NCBI RefSeq assembly: GCF_035918155.1
Contig: NZ_CP109327.1
Span: 5,766,001 to 5,830,000 of the forward strand
Length of the DNA stretch: 64,000 nt
Origin: Streptomyces sp. NBC_01591
GTDB taxonomy: Bacteria > Actinomycetota > Actinomycetes > Streptomycetales > Streptomycetaceae
Direction: 5' to 3'
Every line of letters starts with the position of its first letter. Positions within the stretch are counted from its first letter, which is position 1. A program made the position numbers and the translations under genes. Below the pieces are notes generated by a model. The model ran no database searches. It saw nothing but the letters and a program-made list of their open reading frames with translations, and had not been told where the DNA came from. Positions 51,328 through 61,500 of the stretch are shown here, in pieces.

Positions 51328-52908
51328 CTACGAGCAGGTCTTCCCGTCCTCCGGGACGTTCCCGTCGAGGAAGTACGTGTCCACGGCCGATGTCACACAG
51401 GCGTTCCCGCCGTACGCGCCGTGCCCCTCGCCCTTGTTGGTGAGCAGGATGCCCACGCCCTTGCCCAGCTCGTCCGCCATCTTCCGGGCACCCTCGTACG
51501 GCGTCGCCGGGTCACCGGTCGTGCCGACGACCAGGACCGGACCGGCGCCCGGAGCGCTCGCCTCCGGGTTGTCGTGCTCACCGTCCACCGGCCACTGCGA
51601 GCACCAGCCCGCCGTGTCCCACGCCAGGAACGGACCGAACACCGGGGACAGCTTCCGGAACTCCGGCAGGAGCGCCCTGGCCTCGTCCGCCGTCGGCCGG
51701 AGCTTGCTGTCCGCGCAGGAGATGGCGCGCTGCGAGTGGTTCTGGGTGTCGTAGTGCCCCTTCTCGTCGCGGCCGTTGTACGAGTCGGCCAGCTGGAGCA
51801 GCATGTTTCCGGTGCCGGTCTTCTCGGCCTCGTCCAGCGCCTGCGTCAGGAACGGCCAGTTGCTCTTGGAGTAGAGCGGCATGACGATGCCGGTGACGGC
51901 CAGCGAATCGTTGAGCTCGCGGCCCGAACGGGTCGGCAGCGGCTTCTTGTCGATCCGCTCCAGCAGCCGCGCGATCCGCTGCGTGCCGGTCTTCGGGTCC
52001 TGGCCCCGGTCCTTGAGGTAGTTCTCCAGCGCCCGCTGGAAGCCGGTCGCCTGGTTGCGGGCGTGCCCGATCGCGTCCGCGGTCGGGTCGACGACGGCGT
52101 CCAGGACGGTGCGTCCGACGTTCGCGGGGAAGAGGTGCGCGTAGGTGCCGCCGAGCTCGGTGCCGTACGACATGCCGAAGTACGTGAGCTTCTTGTCGCC
52201 GAGCACCTCACGGATCAGGTCCATGTCCCGGGCGGCGTTCGTCGTACCGACGTACGGCAGGACCGTGCCGGAGCGGCGCTCGCAGCCGGCGCCGAAGTCC
52301 GCGCCGTCCTTCAGGAACGCCGCCTCCTCCGCCGTCGTGTCCGGAGTCATGTCCGTCTTGCGGTAGGCGTCCTCCTGCTCCTTGTCGGTGCGGCAGCTCA
52401 CCCCTTCGCTGCCCGCGACCCCGCGCGGGTCGAAGCCCACCAGGTCGTAGCGGGAGTTGAGGTTGTCGTACGAGCCGGCGGCGCGCGGCAGTATCGAGAC
52501 CCCCGAACCGCCGGGGCCACCGAAGTTGAACAGCATCGAGCCGAGGCGCCGGCCCGAGTTCCCGGCCTTCTTGCGGATCAGGGCGATCCCGATCGTCTCG
52601 CCGTCGGGCTTCGTGTAGTCCAGCGGTACCCGGACCGTCGAACAACGCCACTCGGACCCGGGCGCGCTCTCGCCCGCACGGGCCTCGCAGCGCTTCCAGT
52701 CGAGCCGCTGGGAGGTGAGGGTCGCGGGCAGCCGGGGGGTGCCCGGCTGCCCGCCCGGCTCGGTGGACGGCCGGCCGGCCGAGGACGCGGCGTCGCGGTC
52801 CGTCCGGTCGTCCGGCTTGTCGTCCGTACCCCCGCCGCAGCCCGCGAGCAGCCCCGTCAGCAGAAGTGCGGCGCCGGCCAGAGCCCCGGCGCGTGCGTGT
52901 GCGACCAC
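51328..52908 (-). CDS. Secreted tripeptidyl-aminopeptidase-like lipoprotein (paralogue 1)
   Basis: The 526-residue protein has a lipoprotein signal (ALAGAALLLTGLLAGC) and an alpha/beta-hydrolase fold of the Streptomyces Tap/SlpD type (peptidase S33). Landmarks are MLFNFGGPGGSGVSILPRAA (oxyanion region), GFDPRGVAGSEG, the nucleophile TYFGMSYGTELGGTYAHLFP (GMSYG), the acid near VLVVGTTGDPATPYEGA and His in NKGEGHGAYGG. It removes tripeptides from extracellular peptides. GTG at 52908 has GGGAGGAC about 6 nt upstream. Two tandem TGTAC-N7-GTACA operators precede it. Peptides released could feed the nearby importer. Confidence 0.9.
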   Translation of the reverse strand: MVAHARAGALAGAALLLTGLLAGCGGGTDDKPDDRTDRDAASSAGRPSTEPGGQPGTPRLPATLTSQRLDWKRCEARAGESAPGSEWRCSTVRVPLDYTKPDGETIGIALIRKKAGNSGRRLGSMLFNFGGPGGSGVSILPRAAGSYDNLNSRYDLVGFDPRGVAGSEGVSCRTDKEQEDAYRKTDMTPDTTAEEAAFLKDGADFGAGCERRSGTVLPYVGTTNAARDMDLIREVLGDKKLTYFGMSYGTELGGTYAHLFPANVGRTVLDAVVDPTADAIGHARNQATGFQRALENYLKDRGQDPKTGTQRIARLLERIDKKPLPTRSGRELNDSLAVTGIVMPLYSKSNWPFLTQALDEAEKTGTGNMLLQLADSYNGRDEKGHYDTQNHSQRAISCADSKLRPTADEARALLPEFRKLSPVFGPFLAWDTAGWCSQWPVDGEHDNPEASAPGAGPVLVVGTTGDPATPYEGARKMADELGKGVGILLTNKGEGHGAYGGNACVTSAVDTYFLDGNVPEDGKTCS

Positions 52909-52922
52909 GTGTGCGTCCTCCC

Positions 52923-52972
52923 GATGTGCCTGTACTCGCGGTGTACAGATGTGCCTGTACCTACGGCGTACA
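52923..52972. promoter_or_regulatory. Two tandem 25-bp operators, TGTAC-N7-GTACA
   Basis: Two head-to-tail 25-bp copies (52923-52947 and 52948-52972) each contain the inverted repeat TGTAC-N7-GTACA (52931-52947 and 52956-52972). They lie 15-64 bp upstream of the GTG at 52908, and a minus-strand TAGCAT (52990-52985) is just upstream of them, so a bound repressor would block transcription. Confidence 0.65.
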
Positions 52973-53016
52973 GAAAGTCCGCCCATGCTAGGGGGTGACC
53001 GCCCGGGACACGTGCC

Positions 53017-54621
53017 CTACTTGCAGACGGTCCCGGCCGCCGGAACCTTGCCGTCCAGCAGGTAGCCGCCCACTTCCTGCTGCACGCAGGCGTTGCCGCT
53101 GTTGTACGCGCCGTGCCCCTGGCCCTCGTACGTCATCTCCACGCCGACGTCCTCGCCCAGCGCATCGGCCATCGCCTTCGCGCCCTTGTACGGCGTCGCG
53201 GGGTCGCCGGTGTTGCCGACGACGAGGATGGGGGCCGAGCCCGGGGCGCTGACGTCCGGGGTGTCCCAGGCGCCCGCCACCGGCCAGCCGGTGCAGGCCA
53301 TCAGGGACCAGCCCAGGTAGTCACCGAAGATCTTCGAGGCGGACCGGAACTCGGGGAGCTTGGCCTCGGTCTGGTCCGCGGTGAACCGCTGCTTGGAGTC
53401 GGCGCAGTTGATGGCGGTGTTGGCGGCCATCGAGTTGTCGTAGTGGCCGTTGTCGGAACGGCCGTTCAGCGAGTCGGCGAGGGCGAGGAGCAGCGCGCCG
53501 TCGCCGCCGTCGGCCTCGTCGAGGCCCTGCTCCAGCAGCGTCCAGGTCTGCTTGGAGTAGAGGGCGGCCGCGATGCCGGTGGTCGCCAGGGTCTGCGTCA
53601 GCCGGCGCGAACCGATCCCCGGGATCGGCTGCTTCTCCAGCTTCGCGAGAAGATCGGCGATCCCCTGCTCGACCTCCTGCGCGGAGGCGCCGGGAAGCTT
53701 GCATTCGTCGCCGCGGTCGGCACAGTCCTTGGTGAAGTTGTCCAGCGCGAGCTGGAAGCCCTTGGCCTGGCCGAGCGAGGACTGTTCGGAGTCCTGCGTC
53801 GGGTCGACCACCGCGTCCAGTACCGACCTGCCGACGTTCTTCGGGAACAAGTGGGCGTAGACGCCGCCCAGTTCGGTGCCGTACGAAATGCCGAAGTAGT
53901 ACAGCTTCTTGTCGCCGAGCACCTGACGCATCAGATCCATGTCGCGGGCGGCGTCGGTGGTGCCGACGTAGGGGAGCTGCTTGCCGGAGTTCTCCTCGCA
54001 GGCCGCCGCGAACGCCTTGGTGTCCTTGACGAAGGTGTTCACCTCCGCGCTGGTGTCCGGGGTGCCGTCGTTCTCGTAGCGTGCGTCGAGCTGTTTGTCG
54101 GTCTCGCACTTCACACCGTCGCTGCGGCCCACGCCGCGCGGGTCGAAGCTGACCAGGTCGTAGCGGGCGCGGAGCTTGTCGTAGTCGGCGCCGAAGGCGG
54201 GCAGGGTGGCGACACCGGAGGCGCCGGGGCCGCCGAAGTTGAAGATGAGGGAGCCGATCCGCTTGTCCTGGTTCTTGGCCCTGGCCCGGATCAGTTCCAG
54301 CCGGATCGTCGCGCCCTCGGGCTTCGCGTAGTCGAGCGGAGCCCTCATGAACGCACACTCCCAGGGGGTGCCGCCGGGCAGCGGGGACGGCGCCTTTCCG
54401 CTGCCCTGTGCCGGGGACGGGGCGGGGCACGGCTTCCACGTCAGCTTCTGGGAAGCGAGGTCGCCGGAACTGGTCGCCTCGGCGGCGTTCGCCGCGAGCG
54501 GCGAGCTCTGCGGCCCGTCCGGGCCGTCCTTGTTGCCGCTGTCCGAGCAGGCGGTGATGGGCAGGAGCACGGTCACGGCGGCGGCCAGTGCGGCGGCACG
54601 CAGGGCAGGGGAGGTCCTCAT
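53017..54621 (-). CDS. Secreted tripeptidyl-aminopeptidase-like lipoprotein (paralogue 2)
   Basis: The 534-residue protein is a close paralogue of the preceding enzyme, with lipoprotein signal (ALAAAVTVLLPITAC), FNFGGPGASGVATLPAFG, FDPRGVGRSDGVKCETD, nucleophile YYFGISYGTELGGVYAHLFP (GISYG), acid near VVGNTGDPATPYKGA and His in YEGQGHGAYNSG. Six or more cysteines suggest external disulfides. ATG at 54621 has no good Shine-Dalgarno. It is upstream of and co-oriented with paralogue 1, but the operator-bearing promoter between them shows that paralogue 1 is separately controlled. Confidence 0.9.
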   Translation of the reverse strand: MRTSPALRAAALAAAVTVLLPITACSDSGNKDGPDGPQSSPLAANAAEATSSGDLASQKLTWKPCPAPSPAQGSGKAPSPLPGGTPWECAFMRAPLDYAKPEGATIRLELIRARAKNQDKRIGSLIFNFGGPGASGVATLPAFGADYDKLRARYDLVSFDPRGVGRSDGVKCETDKQLDARYENDGTPDTSAEVNTFVKDTKAFAAACEENSGKQLPYVGTTDAARDMDLMRQVLGDKKLYYFGISYGTELGGVYAHLFPKNVGRSVLDAVVDPTQDSEQSSLGQAKGFQLALDNFTKDCADRGDECKLPGASAQEVEQGIADLLAKLEKQPIPGIGSRRLTQTLATTGIAAALYSKQTWTLLEQGLDEADGGDGALLLALADSLNGRSDNGHYDNSMAANTAINCADSKQRFTADQTEAKLPEFRSASKIFGDYLGWSLMACTGWPVAGAWDTPDVSAPGSAPILVVGNTGDPATPYKGAKAMADALGEDVGVEMTYEGQGHGAYNSGNACVQQEVGGYLLDGKVPAAGTVCK

Positions 54622-54742
54622 GGGCCCATGGTGCGGCGGGAACCCGACCGCTGCACGGGACACCGGTCCAAGCGGGTGGCGGACGGCCCCGCCGTCGCCC
54701 GACTGGCCTTGCGGGCAGTCCCGTCCGGCGGCTGAGGGGGCG

Positions 54743-57634
54743 TCAGAGCTCGCCCTTGCGGGTCAGATGGTTGAAGCAGAGCCAGCCGGGAAGCACCGGC
54801 AGCCACAGCGTCAGCAGGCGGTACAGCAGCACGGCGGGTGCCGCGACCTCCTTCGGCAGGCCGACCGCGATCAGACCGAGCGTCAGCGCGCCTTCGACCG
54901 CTCCCATTCCGCCCGGTGTGGGCGCCGCCGACCCCAGCGCGTTGCCGGCGAGGAAGACCACCGCGATGCTGGCGTAGCTGAGATGGGGCACGTCCGGACC
55001 GCTGAACGCCCGGACCGAAGCGTCCAGACACATCACGAACAGGCCGGTCAGCAGCAGCATTCCGCCGATGCCGGTCAGCAGCTTCTGCGGCCGCTGCACC
55101 ACGTCGAGCATGCGCGGTACGACTCCGGCGAACAGCGACCGCACCCGCGTCACCACGAACTTCCGCAGGAACGGGACCGCCGTCACCACCAGCACCAGCA
55201 CGGCAACGGTGAGCAGTCCGGCGATCACCGTCCTGGACGGGGTGAGCGAGGACGGCGTCCTCTCGGTACCGGTCAGATAGCCGAAGGCCGCCAGCAGCAG
55301 GATGTGGCAGCCGAGGCCGAACAGCTGCGAGGCGCCGACGCTCGCCACGGCGAGCCCCGGACGTACCCCGGCCCGCTGCAGGAAGCGGGTGTTCAGCGCC
55401 ACACCGCCGACCGCTGCCGGGGCGACGATCTTCACGAAGGAGCCGGCGACCTGGGCCAGTACCGTCTTGCCGAACGACACCCGCTCCGGCACGAAGCCCA
55501 GCAGGCTCATCGCCGCCGCCACGTAGCTGAGGGCGGAGAAGGCGACCGCGGCCGCCACCCAGCCCCATTCCGCCTGCTCGATGACGGCTCCGAAGTCGGC
55601 CTGGGTGACCTGCGAGATGAGGAAGTACGCGGCGATCGCACCGGCGATGCAGCTGAGCAGGGTGCGGGCCTTGATGCGTTCGAGACGTACCGGCTCGACC
55701 GGTGCCTGCGGCCGGATCAGCAGCACCTGCTGCCGCATCTGGGAGAGCAGATCCTCCTCACGGGCCTCGTCCAGGGCGTCGTCCAGGGCGCGCTTCTCGG
55801 CCTGCTTCTGGTTGCGGAGCGCCTTGCGGCCGGTCCTGTGGTCGGTCTTGCCGCTGGTCCTGTGGTCGGCGATTGCACCGGTGGCGGCCGTTCCGTCCGG
55901 CGCCTCGGACTCCGTTCCGTGTTCGTGCGCCCTGGCTTGCTTGGCCGCGTCCGACGCCTCCAGCACCGCCTCGCGCTCCCGCTGCGAGCGCTCCCGGGCG
56001 AGCCGGCGCAGGGTCGCCCGGGTGGAGCGGCTCAGCGCGATCGGCTGGAGCAGCGGCAGACAGTCGGCGACGGCGTCGGGACCGAGCACCTCCAGCGCCC
56101 CGGCGACGGCCCGCTCGGCGCCCACCCGCAGACCCGTCGTGGTCAGCAGCTGGGCGACATCCATCCGCAGGACCAGATCGCCGGCCGCGATCTCGCCGCC
56201 GCGCAGATCGGTGACGAACACCTTGCCGGAACGATCTACCAGGATGGCGTCGCCGGTGAGCCTGCGGTGCGCGATCCGCCGTGACTGGAGCGCCTTCACC
56301 TGACGCCAGGCGCCGTGCAGCAGCTCGTCGGTGATCTCCGAGTCCTCCAGCGCGTCCAGGGAACAGCCGCCGATGTGCTCGTAGACCAGCATCACGGCGT
56401 CGGGTCCGAGCTCGGACGTGGCGATCAGCTTGGGCGCGTTGGCCCCGGCGGCGATCGCCGCGTAGGCGAGCAGCGCCTCCTGTTCCAGGGCCTGGCGCAG
56501 CGACTGGATGGAGCGGCGCTGGGTGATGCCGCGCAGGGTGAGCCTGCGCCACACCCGGTAGAAGAAGCCCTGGGCCTGCTGCTCGCGGTCGACGACCGTG
56601 ACGTCGAGCGGTGGCCCGTCCTCCAGGGAGACCAGATAGCGGCGCCCCCGGTCGCTCTGGTCGCCCGAGTCGGGGGCGTCGTCGGCGCGCATCGCGCTGA
56701 CCGGGCGGAAGCCGACATGGCGCAGACCGGCCATCAGGTGCTGACCGGTCGGCCGTACGTTCGGCGAGCCGACCGCGTACAGCGTGCCGTAGGCGACGGT
56801 CCAGCCGATCAGCACGGTGAGGACGATCGAGAACGGGGTCGTGTAGCCGCCCACCAGCATGGCGAACGCGTCGAGCAGCAGCACCACCCACAGCACGACC
56901 CGCCAGCGCGGCCGTCTCGCCATGCCGACCGCCGTCATGTAGGCGATCACCGGCGCGAGATAGCCGTGTACGGGATCGGTGAGCGCGTCACCGGGCTGCG
57001 GCTGGGTCAGGGCGTCCTGGATGGTGCCGGGGGCGGAATTGGCCACCCAGAGGTCGGCGGCGAGCGTGACGCCGTGTGCCAGCACGGCGGCGAGCACCCC
57101 GTCGGCGATCCGCAGACCGTCGCGTTTGATCAGCCGCTCGATGGCGAAGGCGACCGGGACGAGCAGCACCGCGATGCTGGAGACCAGACCGGCGATCTTG
57201 ATCAGGATGTCGGGAGCCTGGCCGGTGCCCTTGCTGATGTCCTGTTCGAGACCGGTGGTCGTGCCGTGGGCGAACGCGGCGATCGAGAACAGGACGACGA
57301 TCGCCAGGACCCCGATGAGGAGCCGCATGAGGTCGGAGGGGCGGTGCACCCGGGCGGGGAGCAGCGGTTCGTCGCCCGAGACGCGCTCGGCCTGCTCCTC
57401 CGCGGCGGTCGAGAGCGTCGAGCCGGCCAGATGCCCGGGGACTTCTTCGCCGCGCTCGGCACCGGGCTTTCCAGGCTCCCCGGGCTTCCCGGGCTTTTCG
57501 GGCTTCCCGGGCTTTCCGGCGGGCGCGTGGGACGCGTCCGGCTGCGGCTCGGCGTCAGGGGCGTCCGCCGCCTTCGGTGGCTGCACGCCCTGCTCCTTCG
57601 TCGCCTCTGATTGGTCTTCGTGTTCTCGTATCAC
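54743..57634 (-). CDS. LPG-synthase-type membrane protein fused to a pseudokinase
   Basis: The 963-residue protein has four parts: a Lys/Pro-rich tail (1-95, KPGKPEKPGKPGEPGKPG), about six membrane helices (102-290), a kinase-like domain (about 330-540) and a C-terminal LPG-synthase membrane domain (about 655-955: VAGSFVKIVAPAAVGGVALNTRFLQRAG and GNALGSAAPTPGGMGAVEGAL). In the kinase-like part the catalytic HxD motif reads His456-Arg-Arg, the following Asn position reads Ala, and DFG reads DLR (TDLRGG), so it looks catalytically dead. No aminoacyl-transferase domain is present. It may be a lipid flippase or sensor. GTG at 57634 has a weak Shine-Dalgarno. Confidence 0.87.
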   Translation of the reverse strand: MIREHEDQSEATKEQGVQPPKAADAPDAEPQPDASHAPAGKPGKPEKPGKPGEPGKPGAERGEEVPGHLAGSTLSTAAEEQAERVSGDEPLLPARVHRPSDLMRLLIGVLAIVVLFSIAAFAHGTTTGLEQDISKGTGQAPDILIKIAGLVSSIAVLLVPVAFAIERLIKRDGLRIADGVLAAVLAHGVTLAADLWVANSAPGTIQDALTQPQPGDALTDPVHGYLAPVIAYMTAVGMARRPRWRVVLWVVLLLDAFAMLVGGYTTPFSIVLTVLIGWTVAYGTLYAVGSPNVRPTGQHLMAGLRHVGFRPVSAMRADDAPDSGDQSDRGRRYLVSLEDGPPLDVTVVDREQQAQGFFYRVWRRLTLRGITQRRSIQSLRQALEQEALLAYAAIAAGANAPKLIATSELGPDAVMLVYEHIGGCSLDALEDSEITDELLHGAWRQVKALQSRRIAHRRLTGDAILVDRSGKVFVTDLRGGEIAAGDLVLRMDVAQLLTTTGLRVGAERAVAGALEVLGPDAVADCLPLLQPIALSRSTRATLRRLARERSQREREAVLEASDAAKQARAHEHGTESEAPDGTAATGAIADHRTSGKTDHRTGRKALRNQKQAEKRALDDALDEAREEDLLSQMRQQVLLIRPQAPVEPVRLERIKARTLLSCIAGAIAAYFLISQVTQADFGAVIEQAEWGWVAAAVAFSALSYVAAAMSLLGFVPERVSFGKTVLAQVAGSFVKIVAPAAVGGVALNTRFLQRAGVRPGLAVASVGASQLFGLGCHILLLAAFGYLTGTERTPSSLTPSRTVIAGLLTVAVLVLVVTAVPFLRKFVVTRVRSLFAGVVPRMLDVVQRPQKLLTGIGGMLLLTGLFVMCLDASVRAFSGPDVPHLSYASIAVVFLAGNALGSAAPTPGGMGAVEGALTLGLIAVGLPKEVAAPAVLLYRLLTLWLPVLPGWLCFNHLTRKGEL

Positions 57635-57807
57635 CGGTCACCGCCCGCACGATGGTGGCACGGCCCGGCGACGCAGGGGGGCATCAGGGTGCACTGCACG
57701 GACATGGGAAGCGCAAGATACGCCGCTTCGCTTCGGCCCGCAGGCTCTGTGACCGGACGCACACGGACCGGGCCGGGATGTCGGTGGCGTACGGCAGGAT
57801 GGGCCGG

Positions 57808-58227
57808 ATGAGCCAACACCGCACGGGCGGCGACGGGACGAGCGGCGACCCGACGAGCCACGCACTGCCGGAGTACGCGGAGCGGGTCCTCGATGTCGCC
57901 GAGCTGATCCCGCCCGGCCGCGTCATGACGTACGGCGATGTCGCCGAGTGGCTGGGCGACGGCGGCCCGCGTCAGGTCGGCCGGGTCATGTCGCTGTACG
58001 GGGCCGCGGTGCCGTGGTGGCGCGTGGTGCGCGCGGACGGGGCGCTGCTCCCCGGCCACGAACTGCGGGCGCTGGACCACTACCGCGCGGAGAGCACCCC
58101 GCTGCGCGAGGCGTCGCGCGGCGCGGAGGGCCATCTGCCGCGCCTCGACATGAAGCGGGCACGGTGGGACGGCGTCACCGCGGGCAGGGGCGCGGACCGG
58201 GACAAGGGCGGAGGTGCTCACAACTGA
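57808..58227 (+). CDS. Alkyltransferase-like (ATL) protein
   Basis: The 139-residue protein has the O6-alkylguanine-DNA alkyltransferase fold: LPEYAERVLDVAELIPPGRVMTYGDVAEWLG, RQVGRVMSLYG (with the Arg finger) and PWWRVVRADGALLPGHEL. The alkyl-acceptor Cys of PCHRV is replaced by Trp70 (PWWRV), which makes it an ATL protein that marks alkylated bases for nucleotide-excision repair. ATG at 57808 follows two other in-frame Met codons (57778, 57799), none with a strong Shine-Dalgarno. It is next to adnA, as Rv3204 is in mycobacteria, forming a DNA-repair neighbourhood. Confidence 0.88.
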   Translation: MSQHRTGGDGTSGDPTSHALPEYAERVLDVAELIPPGRVMTYGDVAEWLGDGGPRQVGRVMSLYGAAVPWWRVVRADGALLPGHELRALDHYRAESTPLREASRGAEGHLPRLDMKRARWDGVTAGRGADRDKGGGAHN

Positions 58228-58565
58228 CAGCTTCCGCCATCCGGCGGCACGGCGGGCGGCGCCGGGGCCGTACGACGTACCCGACTTCCGGGAAGAGACC
58301 CAGGGCTTACGGGAAGTGATCAAGCGTGCACGGAAAGTGACCCACCAGGTCTGTGGCCTGTGACGCGACGGGATCGTGGCCGCGCGGAGTGACGGAAAGC
58401 ACGGCCGTGCGCCGGGCCAGACACGCAACGGCGTCCGCGCCCCGGAACGTGACGAGGCACGCAGCGCACCCGTCCCGTATCGCGCCGCCGCTGGCGTAGC
58501 TTCGTAAGTTCGCGGCACGCACCGCATCCTCAGCATCAGTACACCCACCAGGACCGGCGATCCAC
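58228..58565 (+). other. Gene-free region upstream of adnA
   Basis: This 338-bp stretch contains several GGAAAGTGA/GGGAAGTGA-like words (58313, 58331, 58391) and TAGCTT near 58497, but no convincing promoter pair, terminator or small ORF with a Shine-Dalgarno. It probably holds the adnA promoter. Confidence 0.35.
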
Positions 58566-61500
58566 GTGAGCTCCTCCTCCTTCACCCGGCACAGTCCGCA
58601 CCGTCAGACACGGCAGCGGGCCGCGGGCGCGTACCGACTGGTGCGCACCCCGCCGGGCTCCGTGGACCCTCCTCTCCTGGACGCAGCGCAACGCGCGGTG
58701 GTTGATCACCCCGGCGGCCCGCTCCTGGTGCTCGCCGGACCCGGCACCGGCAAGACGACCACCCTCGTCGAGGCGGTCGCCGCATGCATCGCGCGGGGCG
58801 GCGACCCGGCCCGCGTCCTGGTGCTCACCTTCAGCCGCCAGGCCGCCGTGGAGCTGCGCGACCGGATGGCCGCCCGCCTCGGCGCCGCCCGCGGCCCGCA
58901 GGCCACCACGTTCCACTCCTTCTGTTACGCACTGGTCCGCGCCCACCAGGACGCCGACCTCTTCGCCGAACCGATGCGGCTGCTCTCCGGGCCGGAGCAG
59001 GACGTCACCGTCCGCGATTTGCTCGCCGGCCAGCTCGAACTGGAGCGGGACGGCTTTGCGCACATCCGCTGGCCCGACGAGCTGCGGGCCTGCCTGACCA
59101 CCCGTGGCTTCGCCGACGAGGTACGGGCGGTGCTGGCCCGCAGCCGTGAGCTGGGCCTGGGGCCGGACGCGCTGGCCGCCTTCGCCCGCCGCACCGGCCG
59201 GCCGGACTGGGGCGCCGCCGCCGAGTTCCTGGCCGAGTACCTGGACGTGCTGGACGCGCAGGGAGTGCTGGACTACGCGGAGCTGGTGCACCGGGCCGTG
59301 CTGCTCGCGGAGCGCCCCGAGGTGTCGGCGCTGCTCGCGGGGCAGTACGACGCGGTGTTCGTGGACGAGTACCAGGACACGGACCCGGCGCAGGTACGGC
59401 TGCTGCACGCGCTGGCCGGCAACCGGGGGAGCGCCCCGGGCGCCGGGGGCGGCCGGGACCTGATCGCCTTCGGCGACCCGGACCAGTCGATCTACGCGTT
59501 CCGGGGCGCCGATGTGAACGGCATCCTCGACTTCCCGGAGACGTTCCGGCGGGCGGACGGTGCTCCGGCCCCGGTCGGCGTGCTCACCACCTCGCGGCGT
59601 TCCGGCGGACAGCTGCTGGCCGCCACCCGGCTGCTCACCCGCCGGATGCCGCTGACCCGGCTGCCCGCGGCGAAGGTTCGCGCCCACCGCGAGCTCGCCG
59701 CGGTCCGCGAGGGCGGCAGCGTGGAGGCGTACACCTACCCGACCGCCTCCACCGAGCTGGACAACATCGCCGATCTGCTGCGCCGGGCACATCTGGAGGA
59801 CGGCGTCCCGTGGAACGAGATGGCGGTGCTCGTACGAGCCGGAGGCCGCACGATCCCCTCGCTGCGCCGCGCCCTGACGTCGGCGGGCGTGCCCCTGGAG
59901 GTCGACGGGGACGACCTTCCCCTGCGCCATGAACCGGCGGTGGCCCCGCTCCTGACAGCTCTGCGCGCGGTCGCCACGGCGGCCCTGCGCCGGGGTGCGC
60001 CGGGCGCGGAGGAGGCTCCGGAGACGCCGTGCGCGGGGGAGGCTCCGGAGGCGGCGGAAGGTGTGGAAGCGGCGGGCGAGGGCGCGGAGGCGCCCTCCTG
60101 GCTGGACACCGAGACCGCCCTGGCCCTTCTCGCCTCCCCCCTCGGCTCCATGGACGCGGCCGACCTGCGCCGCCTCGGCCGCGCCCTGCGCGACGAGGAG
60201 CGGGCCGCCGGGAACCGCGTACCGGCACCCTCCGGCGACCTGCTGGCCCGAGCGCTCGCCGAGCCCGAACGGCTCGTCGCGCACGATCCGGCGTACGCCC
60301 GCGGTGCCCAGCGCCTCGGCGCGCTCCTGCGCAAGGCGCGCGAGCTGCTCGAAGGCGGCGGCACCGCGGAGGAGGCGCTGTGGGCGCTGTGGTCGGGCAC
60401 CCCGTGGCCGGGCCGGCTGGAGCGTGCCGCGCTGCGCGGCGGCGCGGGCGGACGCAACGCCGACCGCGACCTCGACGCCGTCTGCGCGCTCTTCGACACC
60501 GCGGCCCGCGCCGAGGAACGCACCGGCGGGCGCGGCGCGCTCAACTTCCTGGAGGAGGTCGACGCCCAGGACATCGCCGCCGACACCCTCTCCCGGCGGG
60601 CGGTGCGCCCCGACGCCGTACGGCTGATGACCGCGCACCGTTCCAAGGGCCTGGAGTGGCGCCTCGTCGTCGTCGCAGGTGTGCAGGAGGGGCTCTGGCC
60701 GGACCTGCGCCGCCGCGGTTCGCTGCTGGAGGCGGACCGGATCGGCCGCGACGGTCTGGCCGAACCGCTCACCCCCGGCGCCCTCCTCGCCGAGGAGCGC
60801 CGGCTCTTCTACGTCGCGGCGACCCGTGCCCGCGAACACCTGGTCGTCACCGCGGTGAAGGCGCCCGCCGACGACGGCGACCAGCCGTCCCGCTTCCTCA
60901 CCGAGCTCGGCGCCGAACCGCGCGATGTCACCGGCCGGCCGCGCCGTCCCCTCGCCGTCGCCGCGCTCGTCGCCGAACTCCGCGCCACCACCGTCGACCC
61001 CGAAGCCTCCGACGCCCTGCGCGAGGAGGCCGCCCGCCGCCTCGCCCGCCTCGCCGCGCTCACCGACGACGAGGGCCAGCCGCTCGTCCCCGCGGCCCAC
61101 CCCTACCGCTGGTGGGGCCTGTACGAACCGACCCGCTCCGCCGTCCCGCTCCGCGACCGGGACCAGCCCGTGACCCTCTCCGGCAGCGCGCTCGACCAGC
61201 TCGCCAACACCTGCGCGCTCCAGTGGTTCCTCGGCCGCGAGGTGAAGGCGGACGCCCCGGCGACGGCGGCCCAGGGCTTCGGCAACGTCGTCCACGTACT
61301 CGCCGACGAGGTGGCCTCCGGACGTACCCCCGCCGATCTCGCCGTCCTGATGGAGCGGCTGGACTCGGTCTGGGACGGGCTCGTCTTCGACGCCCCCTGG
61401 AAGTCCCGGCAGGAGAAGGAACAGGCACGGGCCGCCCTCGAACGCTTCCTGCGCTGGCACGTCATGGACCGCACCGGCCGCACCCCCGCCGCGAGCGAGC

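Noticed and set aside
51328..54621. The two peptidase genes as a frameshifted or recently duplicated single gene
   Set aside because: Both are full length with intact catalytic motifs and separate lipoprotein signals, and they differ throughout, so they are established paralogues.
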